Source: Henriciella mobilis
Lineage (GTDB): Bacteria > Pseudomonadota > Alphaproteobacteria > Caulobacterales > Hyphomonadaceae
Direction of reading: 5' to 3'
Assembly (NCBI RefSeq): GCF_003576315.1
Contig: NZ_QWFZ01000020.1
Span: 248,001-312,000 of the forward strand
DNA length: 64,000 nt
Part shown: piece after piece, positions 17,516 to 26,107 of the stretch
How positions within the stretch are numbered: the stretch's first letter is position 1
Layout of the letters: every line of letters starts with the position of its first letter
Program-made: the position numbers and the translations under genes
Notes under the pieces: generated by a model
What the model was told of the DNA's origin: nothing
Database searches by the model: none
Seen by the model: only the letters and a program-made list of their open reading frames with translations

Positions 17516-19896
17516 TGGACCGAAACCTCCGTTTCAATCGCAGCCGCCGGAACACGCGTCTGCGCGCCTTCGGTCACCTCGACCGAGACCTCGCCCGCAA
17601 TATCATCCGACGACGACCCGATCATGAAATCGAGACGCCCCGGCTCAATCAGCCAGCCGCCATCACCGTCATAAGTCGCCGATTGCGCAGGCGAAAGCGA
17701 GAACGTGACCGTAACCGACTGTCCGGCCGGGATGCTAACCCGTTTGAAGCCACGTAGCTCCTTCTTGGGCCGTGCGGTGCGCGAAACGGGGTCGCGCATG
17801 TAAAGCTGCACAACCTCTTCCCCGTCGCGTTCACCGTTATTGGTGACATCCACCGAGATATCGAATGCGTCCATCGGCCCGACGGCGCGCTTGCTCAACT
17901 GCGGTTCGCCGTAGGTGAATGTCGTATAGGTCAGCCCGTGACCGAACGCGAATTGCGGCGTGATCGGCAGGTCCATATAGCGATTGGAATCGACCGACAG
18001 ATCGGGATTGGCGGGCCGTCCGCTTGGTGGTTCGGAGTAAGTGAAGGGGAGCTGCCCCGTAGCCCTCGGAAAATCGACAGGCAGGCGGCCGGCAGGCATG
18101 CGGGCCCCGTAAACGACATCCGCAACAGCCGGTCCCGCCTCAACGCCAAGCATCCATGTCAGCAAGACAGCGTCAGCCTTTTCCGCGACATCCGGAATGG
18201 CCATGGCCCGGCCCGTGACCAGAAGCACGACCGCATCCGGCCTGGCCGCCAGCACGGCATCGGCCAGCGCCTTCTGTCCGGCTGGCAGCTCGACCGATGA
18301 GCGGCTGCGGGCCTCGCCCGACAGGTCAAAATCCTCGCCGATGACGAGGATGACTTCGCCTGCTGCTTTCGCGGCCTCAACCGCCGCCGCAATTGCCGTC
18401 TCATCGACCGTCTGGATACCACCGCCGGATTCGTAGCGCACTTTGACGCCGTCCGGTGCGCCATCGGTCAGGCCCTCGAGGATCGAAACAACATCATCCG
18501 CTTCGCCCCGCGCGCGCCATGAGCCGAGCTGGGTCATCCGGTCTTCGGCCAGGGTCCCGATGACCAGGATGTCGCCTGAAGGCTCGTTCAGCGGTAGCGT
18601 CTGATTGTCATTCTTCAAAAGCACCATGCTGCGGACGGCGATCTCGCGCGCGGCAGCCCGGTGCTCAGGGGTCAGGAGGCTCGCCTGTTCGCGCGCGGTG
18701 TCGTGATAGGCCAGCGGATTGTCGAACAGGCCGAGCCGCTCCTTCACCGAAAGGATATGGCCGACCGCCAGGTCGAGATCGGCCTTGAGCGCCGGGTCAC
18801 TTTCCAGCATCGCAGCCAGGTCTTCCCCGAACACACCACTCGTCATGTCCATATCAACGCCCGCCCGAAGCGCGAGCGCGCCTGCTTCGCCGCGGTTTGA
18901 AGCGACACCATGGTTGAGAAGCTCGGCGATGGCATTCCAGTCGGACACGACAAGACCGTCAAATCCCCATTGATCGCGCAGGATGCCATCGACCAGCGCC
19001 TCGGTTCCGGTGACGGGCTCGCCGCCAATATCGTTGAACGCCGTCATGTAGGAACCAACGCCAGCCTCTTCGGCAGCATAGAATGGCGGCAGGTAAACCT
19101 CATGGAAGGTGCGCTCAGAAATGTCGGCAGAGCCATAGTCGCGCCCGCCCAGGGCCGCGCCGTAGGCACCGAGATGCTTGGCGGTCGCCAGTATCGTGTC
19201 GGGCTCGGCAAGCGAGGTCCCCTGATAGCCGCGCACCTGCGCAACCGCCATCTGGCTCGATAGATAGGGATCGGACCCGGCGCCCTCGACAATCCGGCCC
19301 CAACGCGGATCGCGGGCAATGTCGATCATCGGCGCGAATGTCCAATGCAAGCCGGCCGACGTGGCCTCTACAGCAGAAATGCGTGCGGCCTCTTCCCAGG
19401 CAGACGGGTCGAACGAACTGGCAATCGCGATCGGCACCGGGAAAATCGTGCGATATCCGTGCACGACATCCATGGCAAAAAGGAGCGGGATGCCGTGTTC
19501 GCTTTCCTCGACGGCGACCCGCTGAAGCGCGCCGAGCGGTTCGGCGCCCGCGACATGGAGATAGGATCCCACCTTGCCGGCGCGCACCCGGTCGAGCTCG
19601 GCATCGGTGAGCCGTGAATTCAGCGATTTGCTGCGCCCGCCAGCCGCCTGGACGAGTTGCCCGATTTTCTGGTCGACGGTCATTTCATCGAGGAGACTTT
19701 CGACCCGCGGACTGAAGTCGGACGCTGGTTCAGCCTCTGAAACAGGCGGCGCTGGTGCAGCGGTCTGCGCAGGCGGCGCAGCAACACAGGACGCCGCTGC
19801 AAACGCAACCGCCACAGCACTGGCAGCCCTGCCGCGCTGTCCGCGTTCGGCCCGTAAATGCTCGATAATTCGCGCGAAATTCTGCACCACAGCCAT
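17512..19896 (-). CDS. GH3 beta-glucosidase/xylosidase (BglX-like)
   Basis: 794-residue glycoside hydrolase family 3 enzyme, closest in layout to periplasmic BglX: two-domain GH3 core plus C-terminal FnIII-like domain, no PA14. ATG 19896 has GGGAGG 6 bases upstream; a longer in-frame opening to 20385 is antisense to the permease gene and is rejected. The N-terminus has an unusually long charged segment before the hydrophobic stretch and ends in a possible lipobox AASC (C37). Motifs are DIARDPRWGRIVEGAGSDP (192-210), KHLGAYGA and the nucleophile D319 in VVSDWNAI. It is co-transcribed with the exported lactonase and faces the GntP gene across one operator. Confidence 0.92.
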   Translation of the reverse strand: MAVVQNFARIIEHLRAERGQRGRAASAVAVAFAAASCVAAPPAQTAAPAPPVSEAEPASDFSPRVESLLDEMTVDQKIGQLVQAAGGRSKSLNSRLTDAELDRVRAGKVGSYLHVAGAEPLGALQRVAVEESEHGIPLLFAMDVVHGYRTIFPVPIAIASSFDPSAWEEAARISAVEATSAGLHWTFAPMIDIARDPRWGRIVEGAGSDPYLSSQMAVAQVRGYQGTSLAEPDTILATAKHLGAYGAALGGRDYGSADISERTFHEVYLPPFYAAEEAGVGSYMTAFNDIGGEPVTGTEALVDGILRDQWGFDGLVVSDWNAIAELLNHGVASNRGEAGALALRAGVDMDMTSGVFGEDLAAMLESDPALKADLDLAVGHILSVKERLGLFDNPLAYHDTAREQASLLTPEHRAAAREIAVRSMVLLKNDNQTLPLNEPSGDILVIGTLAEDRMTQLGSWRARGEADDVVSILEGLTDGAPDGVKVRYESGGGIQTVDETAIAAAVEAAKAAGEVILVIGEDFDLSGEARSRSSVELPAGQKALADAVLAARPDAVVLLVTGRAMAIPDVAEKADAVLLTWMLGVEAGPAVADVVYGARMPAGRLPVDFPRATGQLPFTYSEPPSGRPANPDLSVDSNRYMDLPITPQFAFGHGLTYTTFTYGEPQLSKRAVGPMDAFDISVDVTNNGERDGEEVVQLYMRDPVSRTARPKKELRGFKRVSIPAGQSVTVTFSLSPAQSATYDGDGGWLIEPGRLDFMIGSSSDDIAGEVSVEVTEGAQTRVPAAAIETEVSVQ

Positions 19897-19934
19897 TTCG
19901 TCCTCCCTTGGTCTGGCGTCTTCGCCATGAATTA

Positions 19935-19948
19935 TGTTAGCGTTCCCA
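19935..19948. promoter_or_regulatory. LacI-type operator between GH3 and gntP genes
   Basis: TGTTAGCGTTCCCA keeps the left half TGTTAGCG but has a degenerate right half. It is 39 bases upstream of the GH3 ATG and 192 bases upstream of the gntP ATG, so it chiefly serves the GH3-lactonase unit. Nothing else recognisable was seen in the 243-base gap 19897-20139. Confidence 0.62.
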
Positions 19949-20139
19949 CTTCCAAAATTGTTAGGCACTGTCAAACTGCTTTTGGAATTCGAAGACCAAG
20001 ACGCTGGATCAACCAGCCATTCGAAATGACCGAGGGACAAGGGAGGAATCGTCCGTGAAACGCTGCCCAGCGATCCAACGCGATCGCCAGACAAATCTTG
20101 AATCCAGCGCGCAGACACACGCCAGTTCGACGGTCTGTC

Positions 20140-21507
20140 ATGGATAGTTCTCTTCTTGGCCTGCTGATCATCATCGGAGGCATCGCAGCACTGCTGGCGA
20201 TGATCATCCTCGCACGTATCCCAGCCTTCATTGCGCTTCTTGTGACCTCGATTGGCGTTGCGCTGGCCGCTGGCATGCCGGCCGACGCCATCATGGGCTC
20301 GATCCGCGACGGCATGGGTGGGACGCTCGGCTTCGTTGCGGTGGTTGTCGGCCTCGGTGCGATGCTCGGCGCCATTCTCGAGCATTCCGGCGGCATCCAG
20401 TCTCTGTCCCGCGCAGCCCTTTCAACAGCCGGACCACGCGGCGCTCAGTGGGCCCTGGCCGGCGTCGGCGTTGCCGTGTCCATTCCTGTCTTCTTCGACG
20501 TTGCCTTCATCATCCTCGCGCCAATGCTGTTCGGCCTGGCGCGACGCTCCGGCCGCCCGGTTCTCTGGTTTGCGATCCCCGCGCTTGCGGGCATGGGCAT
20601 GGCGCACACATTCCTGCCGCCAACGCCCGGGCCGATAGCAGTCGCCGACCTCATCGGCGCCAATCTTGGCTGGGTCTTCCTGACCGGTCTGGCAACGGGC
20701 GTCCCGGCCGTCTTGCTGGGCGGCATCGTATTCGCCCCGATGGCATCGAGACTGGCAGGACCTGTACTGGATGCCGGACCGGCCTCCTTGCCTGAAGCGC
20801 TCGAAGAAGTGGCTCCCGAAACGGACGGCGCGAAACCGCCCTCGGCCCTTGCCGTCCTGCTGATCATTCTCGCTCCGCTTGCGCTCATCGTCCTTGGCGC
20901 CTTCGCAGGAATGTTGCCTGTGCCAGAGGCGGTCCAGGGTGTCCTGACCTTCGTCGGACATCCCTTTGCGGCCCTGCTGGTCGCCTGCGCCGTCGCCTAT
21001 GTCGTGCTGGGCCTTGGCCATGATTTTGAACCGGAAGCCCTGAACAAGGTCATGGGAAAGTCGCTGGAGCCGGCAGGCGTTATCGTTCTTATCACGGGCG
21101 CGGGCGGCGCGTTCAAGCAGGTCCTGGTCGATTCCGAGCTCGGCAACCAGATCGCCGACCTCATGGTCTCCGCCAATCTCGCCCCCATCGTCATGGCCTT
21201 CGCGATTGCAGCCATATTGAGGGTCGCCCAGGGCTCTGCCACCGTCGCCATGATCACCAGCGGCACACTCGTCTCAGCCATGATCGACACGGCAAATGCC
21301 TCGCCCATAGGCCTCGCCCTGATCGTCTCCAGTATCGCATCCGGCGCCATTGTCTGCAGCCATGTGAACGACTCAGGCTTCTGGCTGGTGAGCCGCTATC
21401 TTGGCCTGACCGAAACGCAGACGCTCAAGACCTGGACGGTGATGACGACCATCATCGGCGTATCGGGCTTCCTCATCGCCTGCCTCATTGCGCTCATAGC
21501 GACCTGA
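20140..21507 (+). CDS. GntP-family sugar-acid permease
   Basis: 455-residue inner-membrane transporter of the gluconate:H+ symporter family, about twelve hydrophobic segments. Typical motifs are FVAVVVGLGAMLGAILEHSGG (about residues 65-85), LPPTPGPIAVADLIGANLG (about 165-183), the ITGAGGAFKQVLVDS stretch (about 318-332) and GSATVAMITSG. Family members import gluconate or related aldonates. I chose ATG 20140 for the usual family N-terminus; a start at 20098 adds a basic, non-family extension. It stands between an exported lactonase and the xylX-xylD-dehydrogenase genes, which suggests that it imports xylonate (or arabonate). This substrate is inferred. Confidence 0.92.
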   Translation: MDSSLLGLLIIIGGIAALLAMIILARIPAFIALLVTSIGVALAAGMPADAIMGSIRDGMGGTLGFVAVVVGLGAMLGAILEHSGGIQSLSRAALSTAGPRGAQWALAGVGVAVSIPVFFDVAFIILAPMLFGLARRSGRPVLWFAIPALAGMGMAHTFLPPTPGPIAVADLIGANLGWVFLTGLATGVPAVLLGGIVFAPMASRLAGPVLDAGPASLPEALEEVAPETDGAKPPSALAVLLIILAPLALIVLGAFAGMLPVPEAVQGVLTFVGHPFAALLVACAVAYVVLGLGHDFEPEALNKVMGKSLEPAGVIVLITGAGGAFKQVLVDSELGNQIADLMVSANLAPIVMAFAIAAILRVAQGSATVAMITSGTLVSAMIDTANASPIGLALIVSSIASGAIVCSHVNDSGFWLVSRYLGLTETQTLKTWTVMTTIIGVSGFLIACLIALIAT

Positions 21508-21540
21508 CGGCCAACCGCCTTTGCGACCGCGAATGTTTGA

Positions 21541-21554
21541 TGTTAACGCTATCT
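21541..21554. promoter_or_regulatory. LacI-type operator in front of xylX
   Basis: TGTTAACGCTATCT matches the operator family and ends 16 bases before the xylX ATG, 33 bases after the gntP stop. It means the xylX-xylD-dehydrogenase genes probably have their own regulated promoter inside or after the gntP gene. Confidence 0.72.
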
Positions 21555-21570
21555 TTCAGAAAGTAGCCCC

Positions 21571-22731
21571 ATGGATTTGCCGCTCCGTTCAGATCAGATT
21601 TTGCCAGATGACGCAGACGCGTTTCTGATTGGGCGGGTCTGGTCGCATGAGGAAGGTGGCCCCTGCCCCGTGCTGATCAGCGGCGGCCGTGTGATCAACC
21701 TGATCCCTGTCGCGCCGACCGTGTCTGCCCTGCTGGAATCGACGCTGCCGGACCGTACCGAACTGTCCGGCCTGCCCGATCTCGGACCGCTCGACGCATT
21801 CCTGTTGCCGGACGATGATGAACGCTGCCTCGGCAGCCTGCTCGCGCCGTGCGACCTGCAGGCCATAAAGGCTGCGGGCGTGACCTTCGCTGCCAGCCTG
21901 CTTGAGCGTGTCGTGGAAGAACGCGCTGGCGGAGACCCGGCGCGCGCGGAAGAATTGCGCGCTGAACTGTCAGCGACCATCGCGGGCGACTTTGCGTCGA
22001 TCAAGCCGGGGTCTGCCGAGGCAGACACCCTGCGCACCCGCCTGAAGGCTGAAGGGCTGTGGTCGCAATACCTGGAGGTTGGCTTCGGCGAATATGCTGA
22101 GATCTTCACCAAGGCCCAGCCCATGTCCGCGGTGGGCTGCGGCGCGGAGATCGGCATCCTGTCGGCCTCCGACTGGAACAATCCTGAACCCGAAGTCGCC
22201 CTCGTCGTGACCTCGCGGGGTGACATTGTCGGCGCAACGCTCGCCAATGATGTGAACCTCCGGGACATGGAAGGCCGATCGGCACTGCTGCTCGGCAAGG
22301 CGAAGGACAACAATGCATCCTGCGCCATCGGCCCTTTCATCCGGCTGTTCGATGGGGATTTCGGCCTGGCGGATGTCGGGCGCGCCGAGATCAGCCTGGA
22401 AGTGGTCGGCAAGGATGGCTTCCACCTGGAGGGCGCCAGCGACATGTCAAAGATTTCCCGGCGGCCGGAGGACCTCGTCTCACAGGCAATCGGCAAGCAT
22501 CATCAGTATCCGGACGGCCTGCTTGTCCTTCTGGGAACGATGTTCGCCCCGGTGGAAGACAGGCGCGCGCCAGGTCAGGGCTTCACGCACGAAGCTGGCG
22601 ATTGCGTAAAGATATCAACGCGCTCTCTCGGCACCCTGATCAACTGGACGACCGCTTCGGAAACGACTGCGCCTTGGACATTCGGAACCGGCGCGCTGAT
22701 GACCAACCTTGCAAAGCGAGGAGTGCTCTGA
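21571..22731 (+). CDS. xylX: FAH-family 2-keto-3-deoxy-xylonate (or arabonate) dehydratase
   Basis: 386-residue protein of the fumarylacetoacetate hydrolase fold, matching the XylX type that dehydrates 2-keto-3-deoxy-pentonate to 2-oxoglutarate semialdehyde, the second-last step of the Weimberg pathway. The Mg-site region is recognisable in NPEPEVAL (about residues 207-214) and in VGATLANDVNLRDMEGRSA. It starts just after an operator and overlaps the dehydratase gene (TGATG). In Caulobacter the xyl operon has this gene as xylX with xylA, xylB, xylC and xylD; here xylB is missing. L-arabonate is the alternative substrate, because both acids give the same type of intermediate. Confidence 0.85.
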   Translation: MDLPLRSDQILPDDADAFLIGRVWSHEEGGPCPVLISGGRVINLIPVAPTVSALLESTLPDRTELSGLPDLGPLDAFLLPDDDERCLGSLLAPCDLQAIKAAGVTFAASLLERVVEERAGGDPARAEELRAELSATIAGDFASIKPGSAEADTLRTRLKAEGLWSQYLEVGFGEYAEIFTKAQPMSAVGCGAEIGILSASDWNNPEPEVALVVTSRGDIVGATLANDVNLRDMEGRSALLLGKAKDNNASCAIGPFIRLFDGDFGLADVGRAEISLEVVGKDGFHLEGASDMSKISRRPEDLVSQAIGKHHQYPDGLLVLLGTMFAPVEDRRAPGQGFTHEAGDCVKISTRSLGTLINWTTASETTAPWTFGTGALMTNLAKRGVL

Positions 22732-24515
22732 TGACCGATACCGGCAAGCGACAATTCAGGCTGCGCTCGCAGGACTGGTTCGACAATCTCGATCATGCCG
22801 ACATGGCCGCACTCTACCTCGAACGCTTCACCAATTACGGCCTGACGCTCGAGGAGCTGCGCGAAGGCCGTCCCATCATAGGCATCTCTCAGTCGGGCTC
22901 GGACCTTGCGCCGTGCAATCGCATTCATGTCGACCTTGTACAGCGCGTGAAGGATGGCGTGCGCGACGCTGGCGGCATCCCGATCGAATTCCCGATGCAT
23001 CCGATCTTCGAGAACTGCCGCCGCCCGACCGCCGCCCTCGACCGTAACCTCGCCTATCTCGGCCTTGTCGAGATCCTGCATGGCTATCCGCTCGACGGCG
23101 TTGTCCTCACCACGGGATGCGACAAGACCACACCGGCCGCGCTGATGGCCGCTGCGACAACCAACCTGCCGGCGATCATCCTCTCCGGCGGCCCGATGCT
23201 CGACGGCTGGTCGAATGGCGAACGCGTGGGGTCCGGCACGGTTCTCTGGCGCGTGCGCAAGGAGTATGCGGCCGGCAAGATCACGCGCGAGACGCTGATC
23301 GAACGCGTCGCCGCATCAACGCCGTCTGCCGGCCACTGCAACCCGATGGGCACGGCGCTGACGATGAACTCGCTCGCCGAAGCGCTCGGCATGTCGCTCA
23401 CCGGCTCGGCCACCATCCCGGCGCCTTACAAGGAACGTCCGCAATGCGCCTACCAGACGGGCAAGCGCGCGGTTGGCCTGGTCGAGGAAAAGCTGAAGCC
23501 GCTCGACGTGATGACGCGCGCGGCCTTCCTGAACGCCATCCGCGTGAACGCCGCGATTGGTGGCTCACCCAATGCCTATCCCCACCTCATGGCGATTGCG
23601 CGCCATGCCGGCGTCGAGCTTACAGCCGCCGACTGGAACGAGTTCGGTTACCACATTCCGCTGCTCGCAAATGTCCAGCCGGCCGGCGAATATCTCGGCG
23701 AACATTTCCATCGCGCTGGCGGCATCCCGGCCATCATGACGGAGCTTGCAGGTGCCGGTCAGCTGGACGAGGCCGCGATGACCGTGACAGGCAAACCCCT
23801 CGGCGAAACTCTCAAAAACCTCCGCCGGGCTGATCGCAAAGTGATCTATGCCTACGACACGCCCGTGCGCCAAAAGGCAGGCTTCAAGGTCCTCACCGGA
23901 AACCTCTTCGACAGCGCCATCATGAAGACGAGCGCCATATCGGACCACTTCCGGAAGACTTATCTCTCGGACCCCGGCAAGACAGACGTCTTCGAGGCCC
24001 GCGCCGTCGTGTTCGACGGATCGGAAGATTATCGCAGCCGGATCAACGACCCCGCGCTGAACATTGACGAGCGCTGCATCCTCGTCATGCGCGGCGCCGG
24101 ACCGGTCGCCTGGCCAGGCTCGGCGGAGGTCGTGAACATGCAACCGCCTGACGCGCTGATCAAAAACGGCGTCGACAGCCTGCCGACCCTTGGCGATGGC
24201 CGCCAGTCCGGTACCTCGGGCAGCCCCTCCATCCTCAATGCCAGCCCCGAAGCGGCCGAAGGCGGCGGCCTCGCCTGGCTAAAGGATGGCGACGTCATTC
24301 GGATCGACCTCAATACAGGCCACTGCGACGCGCTCGTCGACGAGGAGGAGATCGCCCGCCGCAAGCAGGACCTCGCCTATGCCGTCCGGGGCAGCGAAAC
24401 CCCGTGGCAGGCTATGTACCGCGCCTCCGTCACACAGCTCGGCGATGGCGCCGTCATCAAGGGCGCAGACGAATTTCGAAACGTTACCGCGCGGCTACCG
24501 CGCCACAATCACTGA
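22731..24515 (+). CDS. xylD: D-xylonate (or L-arabonate) dehydratase, IlvD/Edd family
   Basis: 594-residue Fe-S dehydratase converting pentonate to 2-keto-3-deoxy-pentonate. The three cysteines that hold the [2Fe-2S] cluster in sugar-acid dehydratases are present at C62 (LAPCNR), C130 (TTGCDKTTP) and C203 (GHCNPMGTALTMN). The length is that of pentonate dehydratases rather than IlvD (about 560) or Edd. ATG 22731 shares a base with the upstream stop (TGATG). The downstream aldehyde dehydrogenase completes the path to 2-oxoglutarate. D-xylonate is preferred from the xylan context; L-arabonate cannot be excluded. Confidence 0.9.
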   Translation: MTDTGKRQFRLRSQDWFDNLDHADMAALYLERFTNYGLTLEELREGRPIIGISQSGSDLAPCNRIHVDLVQRVKDGVRDAGGIPIEFPMHPIFENCRRPTAALDRNLAYLGLVEILHGYPLDGVVLTTGCDKTTPAALMAAATTNLPAIILSGGPMLDGWSNGERVGSGTVLWRVRKEYAAGKITRETLIERVAASTPSAGHCNPMGTALTMNSLAEALGMSLTGSATIPAPYKERPQCAYQTGKRAVGLVEEKLKPLDVMTRAAFLNAIRVNAAIGGSPNAYPHLMAIARHAGVELTAADWNEFGYHIPLLANVQPAGEYLGEHFHRAGGIPAIMTELAGAGQLDEAAMTVTGKPLGETLKNLRRADRKVIYAYDTPVRQKAGFKVLTGNLFDSAIMKTSAISDHFRKTYLSDPGKTDVFEARAVVFDGSEDYRSRINDPALNIDERCILVMRGAGPVAWPGSAEVVNMQPPDALIKNGVDSLPTLGDGRQSGTSGSPSILNASPEAAEGGGLAWLKDGDVIRIDLNTGHCDALVDEEEIARRKQDLAYAVRGSETPWQAMYRASVTQLGDGAVIKGADEFRNVTARLPRHNH

Positions 24516-24539
24516 CCCAACGAATCCGAAAGGATAGAC

Positions 24540-26057
24540 ATGACCGACAAGCTCACCGGACAGCATCTCATCGCAGGCGAATGGCACGCATCTACGAAGA
24601 CCTTCGAATCCAACGGCCTCGACGGAGAGAGCTTTGACGTCTCCAGCGGCGGCGCAGCCGAAGTCGATCGCGCCGCAAAGGCCGCCGACGAGGCCTACCG
24701 AACCTATGGCTGGACCTCGCGCGAAACGCGGGCCGATTTTCTCGACAAGATTGCAGACTGCATAGAGACCCGCGGCGAAGCCATCACCAAGGCTGGCATG
24801 GCCGAAACCGGCCTTCCCGAGGGCCGCCTCAATGGCGAGCGTGGGCGCACGACCGGCCAGCTCCGCCTCTTCGCCGACCATATCCGCAAGGGCGAATACC
24901 TCGACCGGCGCCATGCCGAAGCGCAGCCCGACCGCCAACCTGCCCCGCGCCCGGACCTGCGCCTCATGCAACGTCCCATGGGCCCGGTCGCCGTGTTCGG
25001 CGCATCCAATTTCCCGCTCGCCTTCTCGACCGCTGGCGGCGACACGGCCGCCGTACTTGCTGCTGGTTGCCCCGTCATCGTCAAGGCACACCCGGCCCAT
25101 CCGCGCACCGGCGAACTCGTCGCGCGCGCCATCGCAGAGGCCATTGATGCCTGCGGCATGCCAGCCGGTACGTTCGGCTTCATTCAGGGCGAAACCCATG
25201 AGCTTGGCCAGGCCATGGTCGACCATCCGCTCGTCAAGGCCGCCGCCTTTACCGGCTCTCTCGGTGCAGGGCGCGCCCTTTACGACCGCTGCGCCGCAAG
25301 GCCGGAGCCGATCCCGTTCTATGGAGAATTCGGCTCGATCAACCCGGTCTTCATTCTACCCGGCGCGCTGAAGGAAAGAGGCGTACAGATCGGCGAAGGC
25401 TGGGCCGGATCGCTGACACTCGGCGCCGGCCAGTTCTGCACCAATCCGGGCATTGTCTTCGCTCGCGAAGGCGAAGGTCTCGATGGCTTTGTGGACGCTG
25501 CGAGCAAGGCCATCGCCGCATCCGCGCCCCAGACCATGCTGACCGACTCCATCGCCGCCTCTTACCGCAAAGGCGCGTCGACCTTCAGGCAGAGCGACAA
25601 TGTCAAAGAGCTGGCCTGTTCAGAGGCCGATGGCCGTCAGGGCGGTCCTGCTATCTTCAGGGCGTCGCTCGACACATGGCTCACAAACCCCGCCCTGTCG
25701 GAAGAAGTGTTCGGCCCCGCCGGCATCGTTGTTACCGTCCCCGATGACACCGCCTACAGCCGCGCAGCCGAGGCGCTTGCAGGCCAGCTGACTGCCACCG
25801 TGCAGATGGAGGCGGGCGACCGGGAAACGGCCCGTTCGCTGCTTCCGGCGCTCGAACGCACGGCGGGCCGGATCCTGTTCAATGGCTTCCCAACGGGGGT
25901 CGAAGTGTCGGACGCCATGGTCCATTCCGGCCCCTATCCGGCGACGACCAATTTCGGCGCGACGTCTGTCGGCACGATGGCGATCCGCCGCTTCCTGCGG
26001 CCGGTCTGCTATCAGGATATGCCCGACGCCCTGCTGGACGGCGACCTGCGCTTTTAG
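24540..26057 (+). CDS. 2-oxoglutarate semialdehyde dehydrogenase
   Basis: 505-residue aldehyde dehydrogenase of the alpha-ketoglutaric semialdehyde dehydrogenase group, oxidising the XylX product to 2-oxoglutarate with NAD(P)+. Visible motifs are the cofactor region VFGASNFPLAFSTAGGDTA (about residues 152-170), FTGSLGAGRALYD and the catalytic C300 in GAGQFCTNPG. The latter deviates slightly from the GQ-x-C-T consensus but keeps the cysteine and threonine. A good AAAGGA site precedes ATG 24540. It corresponds to Caulobacter XylA (not to xylose isomerase, which is encoded separately at 28728-30071). Confidence 0.9.
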   Translation: MTDKLTGQHLIAGEWHASTKTFESNGLDGESFDVSSGGAAEVDRAAKAADEAYRTYGWTSRETRADFLDKIADCIETRGEAITKAGMAETGLPEGRLNGERGRTTGQLRLFADHIRKGEYLDRRHAEAQPDRQPAPRPDLRLMQRPMGPVAVFGASNFPLAFSTAGGDTAAVLAAGCPVIVKAHPAHPRTGELVARAIAEAIDACGMPAGTFGFIQGETHELGQAMVDHPLVKAAAFTGSLGAGRALYDRCAARPEPIPFYGEFGSINPVFILPGALKERGVQIGEGWAGSLTLGAGQFCTNPGIVFAREGEGLDGFVDAASKAIAASAPQTMLTDSIAASYRKGASTFRQSDNVKELACSEADGRQGGPAIFRASLDTWLTNPALSEEVFGPAGIVVTVPDDTAYSRAAEALAGQLTATVQMEAGDRETARSLLPALERTAGRILFNGFPTGVEVSDAMVHSGPYPATTNFGATSVGTMAIRRFLRPVCYQDMPDALLDGDLRF

Positions 26058-26071
26058 GCGCCGGGGCGCAA

Positions 26072-26092
26072 GGCCGGGAACCGCTCCCGGCC
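26072..26092. terminator. Convergent hairpin between dehydrogenase and esterase genes
   Basis: GGCCGGGA and TCCCGGCC form a perfect eight-pair stem with a five-base loop in the 50-base space between two converging genes. There is no T-run, so it may need Rho or act as a bidirectional transcript end. Confidence 0.6.
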
Positions 26093-26107
26093 GGCGCAGC
26101 CCTTCTG

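Noticed and set aside
19897-20385. N-terminal extension of the BglX-like GH3 gene by 163 codons
   Set aside because: It would be antisense to the gntP start and to an operator; the ATG at 19896 has a strong ribosome site and a signal sequence.
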